A DNA stretch of 64,000 nt from Sporomusa acidovorans (GTDB lineage: Bacteria > Bacillota > Negativicutes > Sporomusales > Sporomusaceae), in the NCBI RefSeq assembly GCF_900101845.1, contig NZ_FNAM01000007.1, positions 1 to 64,000 of the forward strand, written 5' to 3'. Both the position numbers and the translations under genes were made by a program. Below are positions 17,978 to 26,366 of the stretch, piece after piece. The notes under the pieces are model-generated. The model had not been told where the DNA came from. It ran no database searches and saw only the letters and a program-made list of their open reading frames with translations. Numbering within the stretch: position 1 is the stretch's first letter; each line of letters starts with the position of its first letter.

Positions 17978-20050
17978 TTAACTAACGTCCGTTTTACCTT
18001 TGAGTTCCCACATTTTTAGATGTAACAGGAGGATTACTTTGTTTTCTACCTTATCTAACGACATTCCCAATAGCTCTTCGATGCGGTGTTTTCTCCAGAT
18101 GGCCGTATTATGATGGATATAGAGCTTTTGGGCAACCGCCTTCAGATTATCATATTCTAAAATGCACTTTAATGTTAAAAATAGATTGCCGCCGTGAGTT
18201 TGATCATATTCAATGAGCCGGCCTATCGTATTGTTGGCACATAAAATGATATTTTGATCTTTTATGAGTTGAAAAGCGATTTCATAAAGTCCAATATCGT
18301 CAAAATGAATGATTCTGCCAGGATGATCAGCGGCGACGATTGCCGCATGGACAGCTTTTTCATAAACATTTTTGAGATTTAGGGGGAGACCGGAACGACC
18401 GGATATTCCAATCGTGATATGGAAAGCGGGAAACTGCTCCTTGATTTCACAGGCCAACTGGCCGGCAAAAGCATGTTGGTTTTGCTTGCTGAACAAATGA
18501 TCATCGGCAACAGGTGCCAAAATAATAATATTATTGTTTAAGCTCCAGATTTTATCATAACCTTTGTCGGATAACCTAATGAATACATGCCGCTTTACGG
18601 TGGAAATATTCTCAGATTCGTATGTTATATCAGAATTGGCTGTTGTTTTTTCCAGCAGCCGAATCACAAAGCAACAATAGACTGACTGACTGTCAATGCT
18701 GAATTCACCAAGTGCTTTGCTGGTGTATTCTAACGGGTAATCATTAACAAGTAAACGATTGAGATAATTGCTGCGAGTGTTAATTTGATTAAGTAAAATC
18801 AGCTCTTTTTCGGCTTTTTTTATGCGTGCTTCCGCAGCTTTTTTTTCCGTGATATCCTGAGTGATTCCCAGGAGGCGGACCAAGTGCCCTTGCTGATCGG
18901 TAACGCCCTTAACTCTCGCATATAACCAGCCGGTGGAACCATCCGGCTTTATTACTCTGAACTCTAATTCGGAACTTGCTTCTTTGGCAAGTTTGTGCAC
19001 AACCGATTTTACTACTCTGATATCGTTGGGGTGGATCCTGCGGCGTAGAAGTGCTGCCGAGGGTATAAAGGCATGGGGATTAAAACCAAAATTTTTATAT
19101 TGCTGCTCTGACCAGAATATCTCTTTGTTTACTATGTCCCACTCAAAATAGCCGAGTTTGGCCATTTTTTGCGCTGTTCGTATATTATGCAGGCTTGCTT
19201 TCAGTGAGCTATTGATTTGCTTTAACTGTACGGTCAGATCTTTCAACTCTAATTCTAAGATTTTTTTATTAGTGGTGTCCTGAATGGTGCCGATCTTTTT
19301 TAACAACCGCCCATCCTGGTCAAGGATCGGATAAGACCGGGTGTGTAGCCAGACAATCGAACCGTCCGGTTTGACAGCTCTAAACTCAAAATCTGACAGG
19401 CTGTTTTCGGCGGTAGGGACTTGCATAAGTTTGGTTTCAACTAATTTCCAATCTTCAGGATGAATATATTGTAACAGTGACTTTAGGGAAAGGGGAATGC
19501 TTTGCGGCGGCAGTCCGATATTTTTATAAACCTGATCAGCAAAGAAAAATTTGCTGGTGACGCAGTCATATTCGTAGTAGCCTATATTGGCAATCTGTTG
19601 AATCGTATCAAAATAACTTTTAAAAAATGACAGTTGTTTGTCTGTTTGATAGTTGCTTGTTGTTGTAAATACTAAGGCGAGTACCGAAAATACAAGCTGA
19701 TTGTTATTTCGCTCAGGCAGCAACATGATGTCATAACAGCCGTTGGGGGTATGAACTTGCAACAATTCTTTTTTGCCACTGACAAAGACTTGCTCCAAAC
19801 GGCATATAAACTTTTCATAGTTAGGCAGCTTTAGTTGGAAGTCTTCAAGATTTTTGCCAATCATGTTTTGGGGAAGCACGTTAATATCTGGGTCAATATA
19901 GGTAATATGTGTAAGCTTTTTTTCGCGGTTTAAGCGAATGATTAATAAGGGGGCACGATCTTCCTTATACGCTTTTTTTTTTGGTAAATAATCTTTTCTC
20001 ATCAACTCACATTGCTCCTTCATATTTGCCTCGGCCGGACTATGGGCCAA
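17978..20050 (-). CDS. PAS-domain sensor with PucR-type C-terminal helix-turn-helix
   Basis: The 690-residue cytoplasmic protein carries two clear PAS/PAC repeats, at about 150-260 (YYEYDCVTSKFFFADQVY...FEFRAVKPDGSIVWLH) and 285-400 (GYFEWDIVNKEIFWSEQQY...LEFRVIKPDGSTGWLY), joined by a coiled coil, plus a weaker N-terminal module. The C-terminus (about 620-680) is the PucR/CdaR helix-turn-helix (LKAVAQKLYIHHNTAIWRKH) that recognises DNA; the region before it resembles the GGDEF-like domain of CdaR. It is therefore a one-component sensory regulator, target unknown. Start is uncertain: ATG at 20050, 20023 and 20002 are all possible, with AAGGAG before the last. Confidence 0.8.
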   Translation of the reverse strand: MAHSPAEANMKEQCELMRKDYLPKKKAYKEDRAPLLIIRLNREKKLTHITYIDPDINVLPQNMIGKNLEDFQLKLPNYEKFICRLEQVFVSGKKELLQVHTPNGCYDIMLLPERNNNQLVFSVLALVFTTTSNYQTDKQLSFFKSYFDTIQQIANIGYYEYDCVTSKFFFADQVYKNIGLPPQSIPLSLKSLLQYIHPEDWKLVETKLMQVPTAENSLSDFEFRAVKPDGSIVWLHTRSYPILDQDGRLLKKIGTIQDTTNKKILELELKDLTVQLKQINSSLKASLHNIRTAQKMAKLGYFEWDIVNKEIFWSEQQYKNFGFNPHAFIPSAALLRRRIHPNDIRVVKSVVHKLAKEASSELEFRVIKPDGSTGWLYARVKGVTDQQGHLVRLLGITQDITEKKAAEARIKKAEKELILLNQINTRSNYLNRLLVNDYPLEYTSKALGEFSIDSQSVYCCFVIRLLEKTTANSDITYESENISTVKRHVFIRLSDKGYDKIWSLNNNIIILAPVADDHLFSKQNQHAFAGQLACEIKEQFPAFHITIGISGRSGLPLNLKNVYEKAVHAAIVAADHPGRIIHFDDIGLYEIAFQLIKDQNIILCANNTIGRLIEYDQTHGGNLFLTLKCILEYDNLKAVAQKLYIHHNTAIWRKHRIEELLGMSLDKVENKVILLLHLKMWELKGKTDVS

Positions 20051-20133
20051 TTATTTCCTTTATTTGATATTAGGATAATAAACCCTTTTATTGAGTGGCA
20101 TGATCCATCGCGCCATTGGGAGGAGAATAAAGA

Positions 20134-20168
20134 AAGGCAAGACAAAGGTTGCCCTTTTGTCTTGCCTT
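20134..20168 (-). terminator. Intrinsic terminator for the 49-residue gene
   Basis: AAGGCAAGACAAA (20134-20146) pairs perfectly with TTTGTCTTGCCTT (20156-20168); on the minus strand it is followed by TCTTTATTCT. Confidence 0.75.
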
Positions 20169-20213
20169 AGAGACGGTATTGTATTTTATTGCAAATCTGC
20201 GGAAACGGGAGGG

Positions 20214-20363
20214 TTAGGAATGAATGTGAGGGTCGCGGCGATTGCGTAAGCTATCTTGTATCTTGCCGCTGGTTGCCGGATTGTTGTATTTAACTACCGG
20301 TTGTTCTGAAACATTTTTATTAAAAATATCCTGTTGCGTTGCTCCGCGATCTCCTGCGGTCAT
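20214..20363 (-). CDS. Small hypothetical protein, 49 residues
   Basis: A short frame starts at ATG 20363 behind a very good ribosome binding site (GGAGGTG, spacing 6) and ends at 20214, followed by a strong terminator. The product is hydrophilic (begins MTAGDRGATQQDIFNKN, ends RRDPHIHS) with no cysteine, signal peptide or membrane segment. No family is recognised. The binding site, the terminator and normal codon use make it likely to be a true gene. A 63-codon frame on the other strand across the same bases lacks these signals. Confidence 0.65.
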   Translation of the reverse strand: MTAGDRGATQQDIFNKNVSEQPVVKYNNPATSGKIQDSLRNRRDPHIHS

Positions 20364-20388
20364 TGGTTGCACCTCCAGCTGCAATGTG

Positions 20389-20479
20389 ATTTTTTACATT
20401 ATCAGAAAGTATAACCTTTTTGATAATAAGTAAGAGCGACTAGGGCTTCTGCCGGCGTCCTGAAGGACTTGGCACAAGC
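20389..20479 (-). repeat. Dispersed 90-bp repeat, copy 1
   Basis: This stretch, read on the minus strand, is nearly identical to 63480-63567 on the plus strand. Shared blocks are GTCCTTCAGGACGCCGGCAG, then AGTCGCTCTTACTTAT, a palindromic core (TCAGAAAGGTTAACC in the other copy), and ATGTAAAAAA. It contains two nested hairpins. An 80-codon open frame on the minus strand (20402-20644) that runs through it is judged spurious. Confidence 0.75.
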
Positions 20480-20480
20480 T

Positions 20481-20513
20481 AAGTCTTTTCTTATCCGGGA
20501 TAAGAAAAGACTT
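20481..20513. repeat. 33-nt near-perfect palindrome
   Basis: AAGTCTTTTCTTATCC (20481-20496) is followed by one base and then its exact complement (20498-20513). It directly abuts the 90-bp repeat. Such a 16-bp arm without a loop may be an element end or cruciform; its role is unknown. Confidence 0.6.
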
Positions 20514-20613
20514 TGTACGTTGGGATGAGTGTGCATGCTGACTTTTTCCTGGTTATTGTTTGTGGAAAGCTTGATTTTCATGCAAGGTATCGGCAATGCC
20601 CGTAAATCTTTAT

Positions 20614-20655
20614 TCGCTTTTGCCAACACACCACCTGCCTGCAAAAATTTTTAGT
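20614..20655 (+). repeat. Half copy of the hairpin element seen at 39857
   Basis: CGCTTTTGCCAACACACCAC, then CTGCCTGCAAAAATTTTTAG, matches the right half of the element at 39905-39945 with few changes. The left arm is missing here. Confidence 0.6.
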
Positions 20656-20669
20656 TTGTTGTACATGAA

Positions 20670-20713
20670 TAAAAAGAAGGCGGCCTAATCACCGATGGGA
20701 GATAGAAGGCCGC
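20670..20713 (-). terminator. Intrinsic terminator for the 80-residue gene
   Basis: GCGGCCT (20680-20686) pairs with AGGCCGC (20707-20713); on the minus strand the hairpin is followed by TCTTTTTATTC. Confidence 0.65.
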
Positions 20714-20721
20714 TCCGGCAG

Positions 20722-20964
20722 TTATTCGTTAATGTACTTGAAGATGCTGTCAATCGGTTTTGAGTAGTGTTTTCCCGGTAACCCGACAATGAATTGACAG
20801 TCGGTACTTTTGCAGGTGCTTTCACCGCTGCAGTATTTTGTCAGCAGTCCACTGTCAGGATTCGGTTCCTGTTTAGTCAGAACGTAGGCGGAAAACTGCT
20901 GGGCAACTTCTTTGCCGGTAAATGAACATTGAGTAATTCTATTAATTGTGATGGTTTCACGCAT
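20722..20964 (-). CDS. Hypothetical cysteine-containing protein, 80 residues
   Basis: ATG 20964 follows a ribosome binding site (GGGAGGGAATG). The product begins MRETITINRITQCSFTGKE and has four cysteines (about residues 13, 45, 51 and 56: KYCSGESTCKSTDCQF), three of them clustered, which could bind a metal or an iron-sulfur cluster. There is no signal peptide or membrane helix. No family is recognised. A terminator follows, so it is probably a single-gene unit. Confidence 0.7.
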   Translation of the reverse strand: MRETITINRITQCSFTGKEVAQQFSAYVLTKQEPNPDSGLLTKYCSGESTCKSTDCQFIVGLPGKHYSKPIDSIFKYINE

Positions 20965-21072
20965 CCGTCATTCCCTCCCGAGAACATCGTTTCTATCCTG
21001 GGCACAAGCCGTATTTCTTTTACTATAACAAAGAGTCGGGAGGTCTGATAGGCAGTTTGTGTTAAAAAGATG

Positions 21073-21663
21073 TTAATTTTTGTTACGGACTTTGGCAGCG
21101 AAGTATTTATGAAAATCCAGATTACCGGTTAGCTCAGGGTGAAAGGCGGTAGCCAGCATGTTGCGTTGCTCGACGGCGACGATTTTATCAGCTACCGTGG
21201 ATAATACTTTGACATCCGGGCTGGCCGCTTCTACATAAGGAGCACGGATAAAAACCAGCGGCAGCGGTGTGCGGGAGACTTCCGGAATCAGTGCCGTGGT
21301 GGAAAAGCTGTCAAGCTGGCTGCCGTATGCATTGCGCCGGACGGTAATATCCATTAATCCCAGATGGCAGTTTGGTTCATCAACAATATTTTTGGCTAGG
21401 AGGATCATACCGGCACAGGTTCCCCACACCGGCAGGCCTGACCGGATTTTTTCCGTTAGCTTGGGAGTGAGATTAAATTCGCGCAAGAGTTTGCCCATTG
21501 TTGTCGACTCGCCTCCCGGCAGGATAAGCGCATCGATTGTGTTGAGCTCAGCCGTTTTTTTTACGGCGATTCCTTTGATATCCGGCAATAAATTAAGGCA
21601 GTCAAGATGTTCCTGGACGGCTCCCTGCAGGGCTAAAACACCTATTGTCAGCAAAGTTACCAC
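21073..21663 (-). CDS. pdxT: Pyridoxal 5'-phosphate synthase glutaminase subunit
   Basis: The 196-residue class I glutaminase has Cys83 as nucleophile (WGTCAGM) and the His175/Glu177 pair (FHPELTGN), plus the oxyanion region [10 protein letters not shown]. It releases ammonia from glutamine and channels it to PdxS for the direct (DXP-independent) synthesis of pyridoxal phosphate. The gene overlaps the end of pdxS by 7 bp, so the two are translationally coupled. Length and motifs are normal. Confidence 0.96.
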   Translation of the reverse strand: MVTLLTIGVLALQGAVQEHLDCLNLLPDIKGIAVKKTAELNTIDALILPGGESTTMGKLLREFNLTPKLTEKIRSGLPVWGTCAGMILLAKNIVDEPNCHLGLMDITVRRNAYGSQLDSFSTTALIPEVSRTPLPLVFIRAPYVEAASPDVKVLSTVADKIVAVEQRNMLATAFHPELTGNLDFHKYFAAKVRNKN

Positions 21664-22535
21664 CCTCTGGCGGCCAGACGTTCGGACGGATCGATTTTAT
21701 CAATTTCGATACCGACCATGGGCTCGCCTAAATCTTCCGAAATGCGGGATAAAAGTTCGGGGTCGTTATAATGAGTGGTGGCTTGGACGATCGCCTTGGC
21801 GCGCTTGGCAGGATCGCCGGATTTGAAGATGCCTGAACCGACAAAAACACCATCGCAACCAAGCTGCATCATGAGAGCGGCGTCGGCCGGGGTGGCAATA
21901 CCGCCGGCGGCAAAATTAACGACAGGCAGCTGGCCGTGTTCCCATACGTAGTTAATGAGGTCGTAGGGGGCGCCCAGTTCTTTGGCAATGCTCATGAGTT
22001 CTTCCGGCGGTGCTGCTTTTACCCGGCGCATATCGGCCAGCATGGTGCGCATATGCCGGACAGCTTCGACGACATTGCCTGTGCCGGCTTCGCCTTTGGT
22101 GCGAATCATGGCTGCGCCTTCGCCAATGCGGCGTAAGGCTTCGCCCAGATTACGGGCGCCGCAGACAAAAGGGATTTTGAAGGCATGTTTGTTAATATGA
22201 TATAGATCATCAGCCGGTGTCAGCACTTCGCTTTCATCTACATAGTCGATGCCAATCGCTTCCAGAATTTGGGCTTCCACAAAGTGGCCGATCCGGGCTT
22301 TGGCCATAACCGGTATCGTAACGGCCGCTTTTATTTCACGAATCATCTTGGGATCAGACATCCGGGCTACGCCGCCGTCTTTGCGGATATCGGCAGGAAC
22401 TCTTTCCAGAGCCATAACGGCAACGGCTCCGGCTGTTTCCGCAATTTTGGCCTGTTCAACGTTGGTGACATCCATAATGACGCCGCCTTTTAACATCTGA
22501 GCTAAATTTTTGTTTAATTCATATTGACTTTGCAT
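21657..22535 (-). CDS. pdxS: Pyridoxal 5'-phosphate synthase subunit PdxS
   Basis: The 292-residue TIM-barrel enzyme shows the highly conserved PdxS blocks [49 protein letters not shown] and [20 protein letters not shown]. It builds PLP from ribose 5-phosphate, glyceraldehyde 3-phosphate and ammonia supplied by PdxT. The start ATG follows GAGGAGG. It is divergent from a MocR-type regulator, with palindromic operators between and inside the regulator gene, the known layout for PdxR control of pdxST. Confidence 0.97.
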   Translation of the reverse strand: MQSQYELNKNLAQMLKGGVIMDVTNVEQAKIAETAGAVAVMALERVPADIRKDGGVARMSDPKMIREIKAAVTIPVMAKARIGHFVEAQILEAIGIDYVDESEVLTPADDLYHINKHAFKIPFVCGARNLGEALRRIGEGAAMIRTKGEAGTGNVVEAVRHMRTMLADMRRVKAAPPEELMSIAKELGAPYDLINYVWEHGQLPVVNFAAGGIATPADAALMMQLGCDGVFVGSGIFKSGDPAKRAKAIVQATTHYNDPELLSRISEDLGEPMVGIEIDKIDPSERLAARGW

Positions 22536-22647
22536 GGATTAACTCCTCCTCTTGAACAAAAAATAATGTTGACGATCAAGTTGATTACCGCCTGCTGGCG
22601 AGGTCGGCCTGCCGCCGCTGGCGAAATCTAACTTTATCTGGTAAAAT

Positions 22648-22665
22648 AATTGTACCGATACAATT
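22648..22665. promoter_or_regulatory. Probable PdxR operator in the pdxS-pdxR spacer
   Basis: The palindrome AATTGTACCGATACAATT lies between the divergent genes. A nearly identical palindrome lies 95 bp away (center to center). MocR-type PdxR proteins bind paired sites of this kind in divergent pdxR-pdxST spacers; the assignment is inferred. Confidence 0.65.
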
Positions 22666-22722
22666 GTTTGTGTTCGGCACTGAATTTTGGTAATTATAGC
22701 AGGAGAGCAGGGAAAATTCAAT

Positions 22723-24183
22723 ATGAGTCAAGAATTTTTGGATTTTGTATCGATACAATTAACGAAAAATGGTAAGGCAGCCTTATATGTGCAGTTATAT
22801 GATGCCTTAAGAGAACTGATTTTAAACGGTAAATTAAGTAATGGCTATTTGCTGCCGCCAGTACGTAAATTAGCGGCATTTTTGCAGGTTAATCCGGGTA
22901 CTGTGGTAAGCGCCTACAAACTGTTGGAACAAAACGGTTATATTTTTTCCCGCAGCGGCAGCGGCAGCTATGTGGCGGAAATCACCGTCGCTGAGGAGGC
23001 TTCCTATCAGCCGCCTGATATTGAGTCAGAGTTTGAAGCCATTCCGCCGAGAACGTCAATACCTACTAACTGCCTTGATTTTGCCACCGTAATGCCGCCC
23101 CCGGATCTACTGCCAATTGATGATTTCAAATATGTGCTGATGGAAGTGCTGGACAGGGATCAGGGCTATGCTTTTACTTACCAGGATAGTCAGGGTTTTA
23201 AGCCTTTGCGCCAGGCCATTTCCGCCTATTTGAAGGAGCAGGGAATCAAGGCTCAGGCCGATAATGTCCAAATTATATCCGGAGCCCAGCAAGGCATTGA
23301 TATTGTTGCCAAGGCTGTTTTACGTTATGGGGATTATGTATTTACGGAAAATCCCACTTATCCGGGTGCGATTGCGGCTTTTCGATCCCGGGGAGCCAAA
23401 ATTGTGGAAATTAATATGGAAGATGACGGGATTAATATTCAGGAATTAGAGGCGAAAATCAGGTCCTTTCGCCCGAAGCTTATTTATGCGATGGCCAATA
23501 TTCAAAACCCTACCGGCTATTCCTACTCGCTTACGAAACGCAACCGGTTAATCGGTCTTGCCAGACGCTACAATGCCATGATTTTAGAGGATGACTATAT
23601 CAGTGAACTGGATGTTGCCGATGCGCCGCTCGCGCCGTTAAAGGCGCTGGACAGGGACCAGCGGGTGATTTACCTGAAAAGTTTTTCCAAAATCTTTATG
23701 CCCGGTCTCAGGCTGGCTTTTTTGCTGATGCCGCCGTCGTTGGTTGCCAAGGTACTGGCGATAAAACATACTTCGGATATTTCTACTTCGGGACTGACGC
23801 AGCGCGCTTTTGATTTATACTTGCGTAAAGGTATTTGGCAAAAGCACATTGCCGCCATTCGGCGCATATACCTGGAGCGCTATCAAACGACAATGGCGGC
23901 TGTTGAACAGTTTTTGCCGCCTGCGGTAACCTGCCATCGCCCCCGGGGAGGACTGACCTGCTGGCTGGCTTTGCCGGAGGGAGTATCAGCCCGGCAGGTT
24001 GTGCAGCAGGCGGAAGAAAGGGGAATGCTGCTTACTCCAGGTACGGCTTTTTTTCCCCGCCACGCACCCGACCGGTTTATCCGTCTTAGCTTTGCTGTGG
24101 TTAGTTCGGAAGAGATCCTGCATGGTGTGAAAATGCTAGGTGAAATTATCACGCAGGATTGCTTGCAAAAGTCGGCGAAATAG
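22723..24183 (+). CDS. pdxR: MocR/GntR-type regulator with aminotransferase domain, probable PdxR
   Basis: ATG 22723 gives 486 residues; an upstream start at 22687 is possible but has no better signal. Residues about 10-75 are a GntR winged helix (QLYDALRELILNGKLSNGYLLPPVRKLA), and residues about 115-485 are a fold-type I aminotransferase-like domain with the PLP lysine in YLKSFSKIFMPGLR. MocR proteins sense PLP through this domain. Because it is divergent from pdxST and flanked by matching palindromes, it is very probably PdxR, activating PLP synthesis when PLP is low. Confidence 0.85.
   Translation: MSQEFLDFVSIQLTKNGKAALYVQLYDALRELILNGKLSNGYLLPPVRKLAAFLQVNPGTVVSAYKLLEQNGYIFSRSGSGSYVAEITVAEEASYQPPDIESEFEAIPPRTSIPTNCLDFATVMPPPDLLPIDDFKYVLMEVLDRDQGYAFTYQDSQGFKPLRQAISAYLKEQGIKAQADNVQIISGAQQGIDIVAKAVLRYGDYVFTENPTYPGAIAAFRSRGAKIVEINMEDDGINIQELEAKIRSFRPKLIYAMANIQNPTGYSYSLTKRNRLIGLARRYNAMILEDDYISELDVADAPLAPLKALDRDQRVIYLKSFSKIFMPGLRLAFLLMPPSLVAKVLAIKHTSDISTSGLTQRAFDLYLRKGIWQKHIAAIRRIYLERYQTTMAAVEQFLPPAVTCHRPRGGLTCWLALPEGVSARQVVQQAEERGMLLTPGTAFFPRHAPDRFIRLSFAVVSSEEILHGVKMLGEIITQDCLQKSAK
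22745..22758. promoter_or_regulatory. Second PdxR-type palindrome, inside the pdxR coding region
   Basis: TTGTATCGATACAA is a perfect 14-bp palindrome starting about 22 bp after the pdxR start codon. It differs from the first site at one position of the shared core. Location suggests autorepression or looping; this is inference. Confidence 0.55.
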
Positions 24184-24257
24184 GTACTGACGCCCAAGGA
24201 AAAGTCAGTTTAAAATTTCATTTTTAAAATTTTTCACAAGAAAGGTCAGGTGAGATA

Positions 24258-25514
24258 GTGCGAAAGTATAAATTATTTTTACATATCCTGTTGCTGCTGG
24301 TTGTCTTGCTGGGTTCTTCGTCCGGCCTCTTTGCCGCTATTGCCGCTGGGGAGACTGTTCCGGAGCATATTACCTTAACCTGGTCTGAAGATCCGAAAAC
24401 CACGCAGACGATAACCTGGCAAACGGCGGCCACTACCGTTGACGGACTGGTACAGTATGCCGAGGCAATGAATAAGCAATTGCTGCCATTGCATGCGGTA
24501 AGAATTGCGGCTGACGTAACCGCGCTCCATACCAACACGGGAAGTGTAGCTGTTCATTCCGCCACTTTAACCGGCCTCAAGCCCAATACCCGCTATGTTT
24601 ATCAGGTCGGCGGGATAAGCGGCTGGAGTCAGCCGCAGTATTTTACAACGGCGCCGGCAACGGACAAGGCTTTTAGTTTTTTAGTATTTGGCGACTCGCA
24701 AAGCATGAATTACGGGACATGGGAGAAGACTTTGCATAACGCCTTCCGGGTTAATCATCAGGCGGCTTTTTTTGCCAATGTAGGTGATCTTGTGGATGTT
24801 GGCCAGGATTACTCCCACTGGGACAAGTGGTTTCGTGCCGGGCAGGGCGTTATTGATACCATTCCGGCTATGCCAATAACAGGAAATCATGAGTTTTATA
24901 CAGTACAGCATCATCAGTTTTCCCTGCCGGAATTGTTCACAGCTAAGCTTAAACTGCCGCTCAATGGACCTGAGGGGCTTAAGGGCAGGGTGTATTCTTT
25001 CGATTATGGCGATGCCCATTTTGTTATGCTGGACAGCCAGGAAGGAGAACAACGTGGCTTTGTGCCCGATATGTTGGAACGACAAAAAGTCTGGCTGGAA
25101 AAAGATCTGCAGCAGACGCGGAAAAAGTGGAAAATTGGTTTTATTCACCGCCCGCTTTACAACAACAAGCCTGGTGAAGGCGAGATCAATATCCGTAAAG
25201 CATTTGCGCCTATTTTTGATAAATACCATATGGACGTTGTGTTTACCGGTCACGACCATACGTATGCGCGAACGTATTCGCTGTTTGCCGGTATGCCGAC
25301 AGACAGCCCGGCCAAGGGGACCATTTATGCAGCCACCGGCCGGAGCGGTACCAAAACGTATCCGAATGTGCTCTCTAAAGAACGGCATGCGTTTTTTTAT
25401 GATCCGCAGGATGAGCCCAACTATTTGGTTGTTGCGGTTGACCAGACTACGCTTGCCGTAAAAGCATTTAAACAAAGTGGCGTCCTTATCGACAGTTGGG
25501 AGATTCGTAAATAG
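24258..25514 (+). CDS. Secreted metallophosphoesterase with N-terminal purple-acid-phosphatase-like domain
   Basis: The 418-residue protein starts at GTG with an N-terminal signal peptide (about 1-31, LFLHILLLLVVLLGSSS). A fibronectin-III-like domain of purple acid phosphatases follows (ITLTWSEDP...TITWQT, ending in GLKPNTRYVYQVGG). The metallophosphoesterase core has all metal motifs: FGDSQS, VGDLVDVG, TGNHEFY and FTGHDHTYAR. It should hydrolyse phosphate esters outside the cytoplasmic membrane. The final beta section (YLVVAVDQTTLAVKAF) is also typical. It is a single gene with a terminator directly after it. Confidence 0.88.
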   Translation: MRKYKLFLHILLLLVVLLGSSSGLFAAIAAGETVPEHITLTWSEDPKTTQTITWQTAATTVDGLVQYAEAMNKQLLPLHAVRIAADVTALHTNTGSVAVHSATLTGLKPNTRYVYQVGGISGWSQPQYFTTAPATDKAFSFLVFGDSQSMNYGTWEKTLHNAFRVNHQAAFFANVGDLVDVGQDYSHWDKWFRAGQGVIDTIPAMPITGNHEFYTVQHHQFSLPELFTAKLKLPLNGPEGLKGRVYSFDYGDAHFVMLDSQEGEQRGFVPDMLERQKVWLEKDLQQTRKKWKIGFIHRPLYNNKPGEGEINIRKAFAPIFDKYHMDVVFTGHDHTYARTYSLFAGMPTDSPAKGTIYAATGRSGTKTYPNVLSKERHAFFYDPQDEPNYLVVAVDQTTLAVKAFKQSGVLIDSWEIRK

Positions 25515-25529
25515 TTAATTATATAAGAT

Positions 25530-25563
25530 AAAATACCCCAAGCCTTTTGGCCTGGGGTATTTT
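25530..25563. terminator. Bidirectional terminator between phosphoesterase and CarD-like gene
   Basis: AAAATACCCCA (25530-25540) pairs with TGGGGTATTTT (25553-25563). A-rich and T-rich flanks suit both strands; the flanking genes converge here. Confidence 0.8.
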
Positions 25564-25588
25564 GCCGGTAGTGCGGTATTATTCGAGA

Positions 25589-26077
25589 TTATTCAAGCTC
25601 ACATATTTTATCTAACAAATGAGTGGCTTGCTCGTGGGGAATGTCTTTGACCAGTACAACCTCACTGATCAGAATCTGCCTGGCGTTATCAAGCATATTC
25701 TTATCTGCCATTCCCAATTTTCGTTTATTCTTGATTCTGAGTAGATCCCTTATGACTGCGACTTCTTCGTGGATATCGCCGCTTTTAATTTTATTCATAT
25801 TAAGCCGCTGTCTTTGCGTATCGTTCATGGGTAGCGGAGCGGTCGTTTCCTCATCATGAAAAGTATTGAGTATATTATCTAGTTCATCTGGATCTACAAT
25901 TGGGCGCATCCCTAATTTTTCTGTCTTGTCATAAGGGAGCATTACCTGCATGTTTCTATGAGGTATATTTACAACATAATAAAGCTGTTTTTCCCCAAAT
26001 ACTTCCTTCTCTTCGATTTTCTCAATAATGCCTCCACCATGCATGGGATAAAAGATTTTATCGCCAACTTGAAACAT
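25589..26077 (-). CDS. CarD-like transcriptional regulator
   Basis: ATG 26077 is preceded by AGGGGGTGAC, clearly better than the upstream ATG at 26134. The 162-residue product begins with a CarD/TRCF RNA-polymerase-interacting domain (FQVGDKIFYPMHGGGIIEKI, then YYVVNIPHRNMQVMLPYDK). A helical C-terminal domain follows (IRDLLRIKNKRKLGMADKNML). CarD proteins bind the beta subunit and stabilise open complexes, tuning rRNA and stress promoters. The length and domain order are normal. Confidence 0.88.
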   Translation of the reverse strand: MFQVGDKIFYPMHGGGIIEKIEEKEVFGEKQLYYVVNIPHRNMQVMLPYDKTEKLGMRPIVDPDELDNILNTFHDEETTAPLPMNDTQRQRLNMNKIKSGDIHEEVAVIRDLLRIKNKRKLGMADKNMLDNARQILISEVVLVKDIPHEQATHLLDKICELE

Positions 26078-26366
26078 GAAGTCACCCCCTAATGCGATAG
26101 TATTAAGTATACCACAACAACATAAAAAAATCAAATAAATTTATAATTATATCATTGGATGTTGCTCTAGTCAACATATTATTTGTTATAAATAGGATTT
26201 GTTTCATAGTTTTTTACTGGTGTTGTTATTGAGTGGCTGTTATATAGTATAAAAATTTTGCTGACTATTACGGAAAAAACAGGTTCTTTATGCTTGGACG
26301 GCTAATCTTAATAGTAATTTTGTTTTTGGAATTGCAAGGAGAGGGACTAATGAATAGGAGGTAAAT

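Noticed and set aside
20242..20433. 63-codon plus-strand frame starting like a lipoprotein signal (LLYLTTGCS)
   Set aside because: It lies opposite the 49-residue gene that has much better translation signals, and it ends inside the 90-bp repeat.
20402..20644. 80-codon open frame on the minus strand
   Set aside because: It runs through two repeat elements and a 33-nt palindrome, has no ribosome binding site and no protein-like composition.
24681..25475. 264-codon minus-strand frame opposite the phosphoesterase
   Set aside because: The plus strand encodes all metallophosphoesterase motifs and a signal peptide; the opposite frame has no family resemblance.
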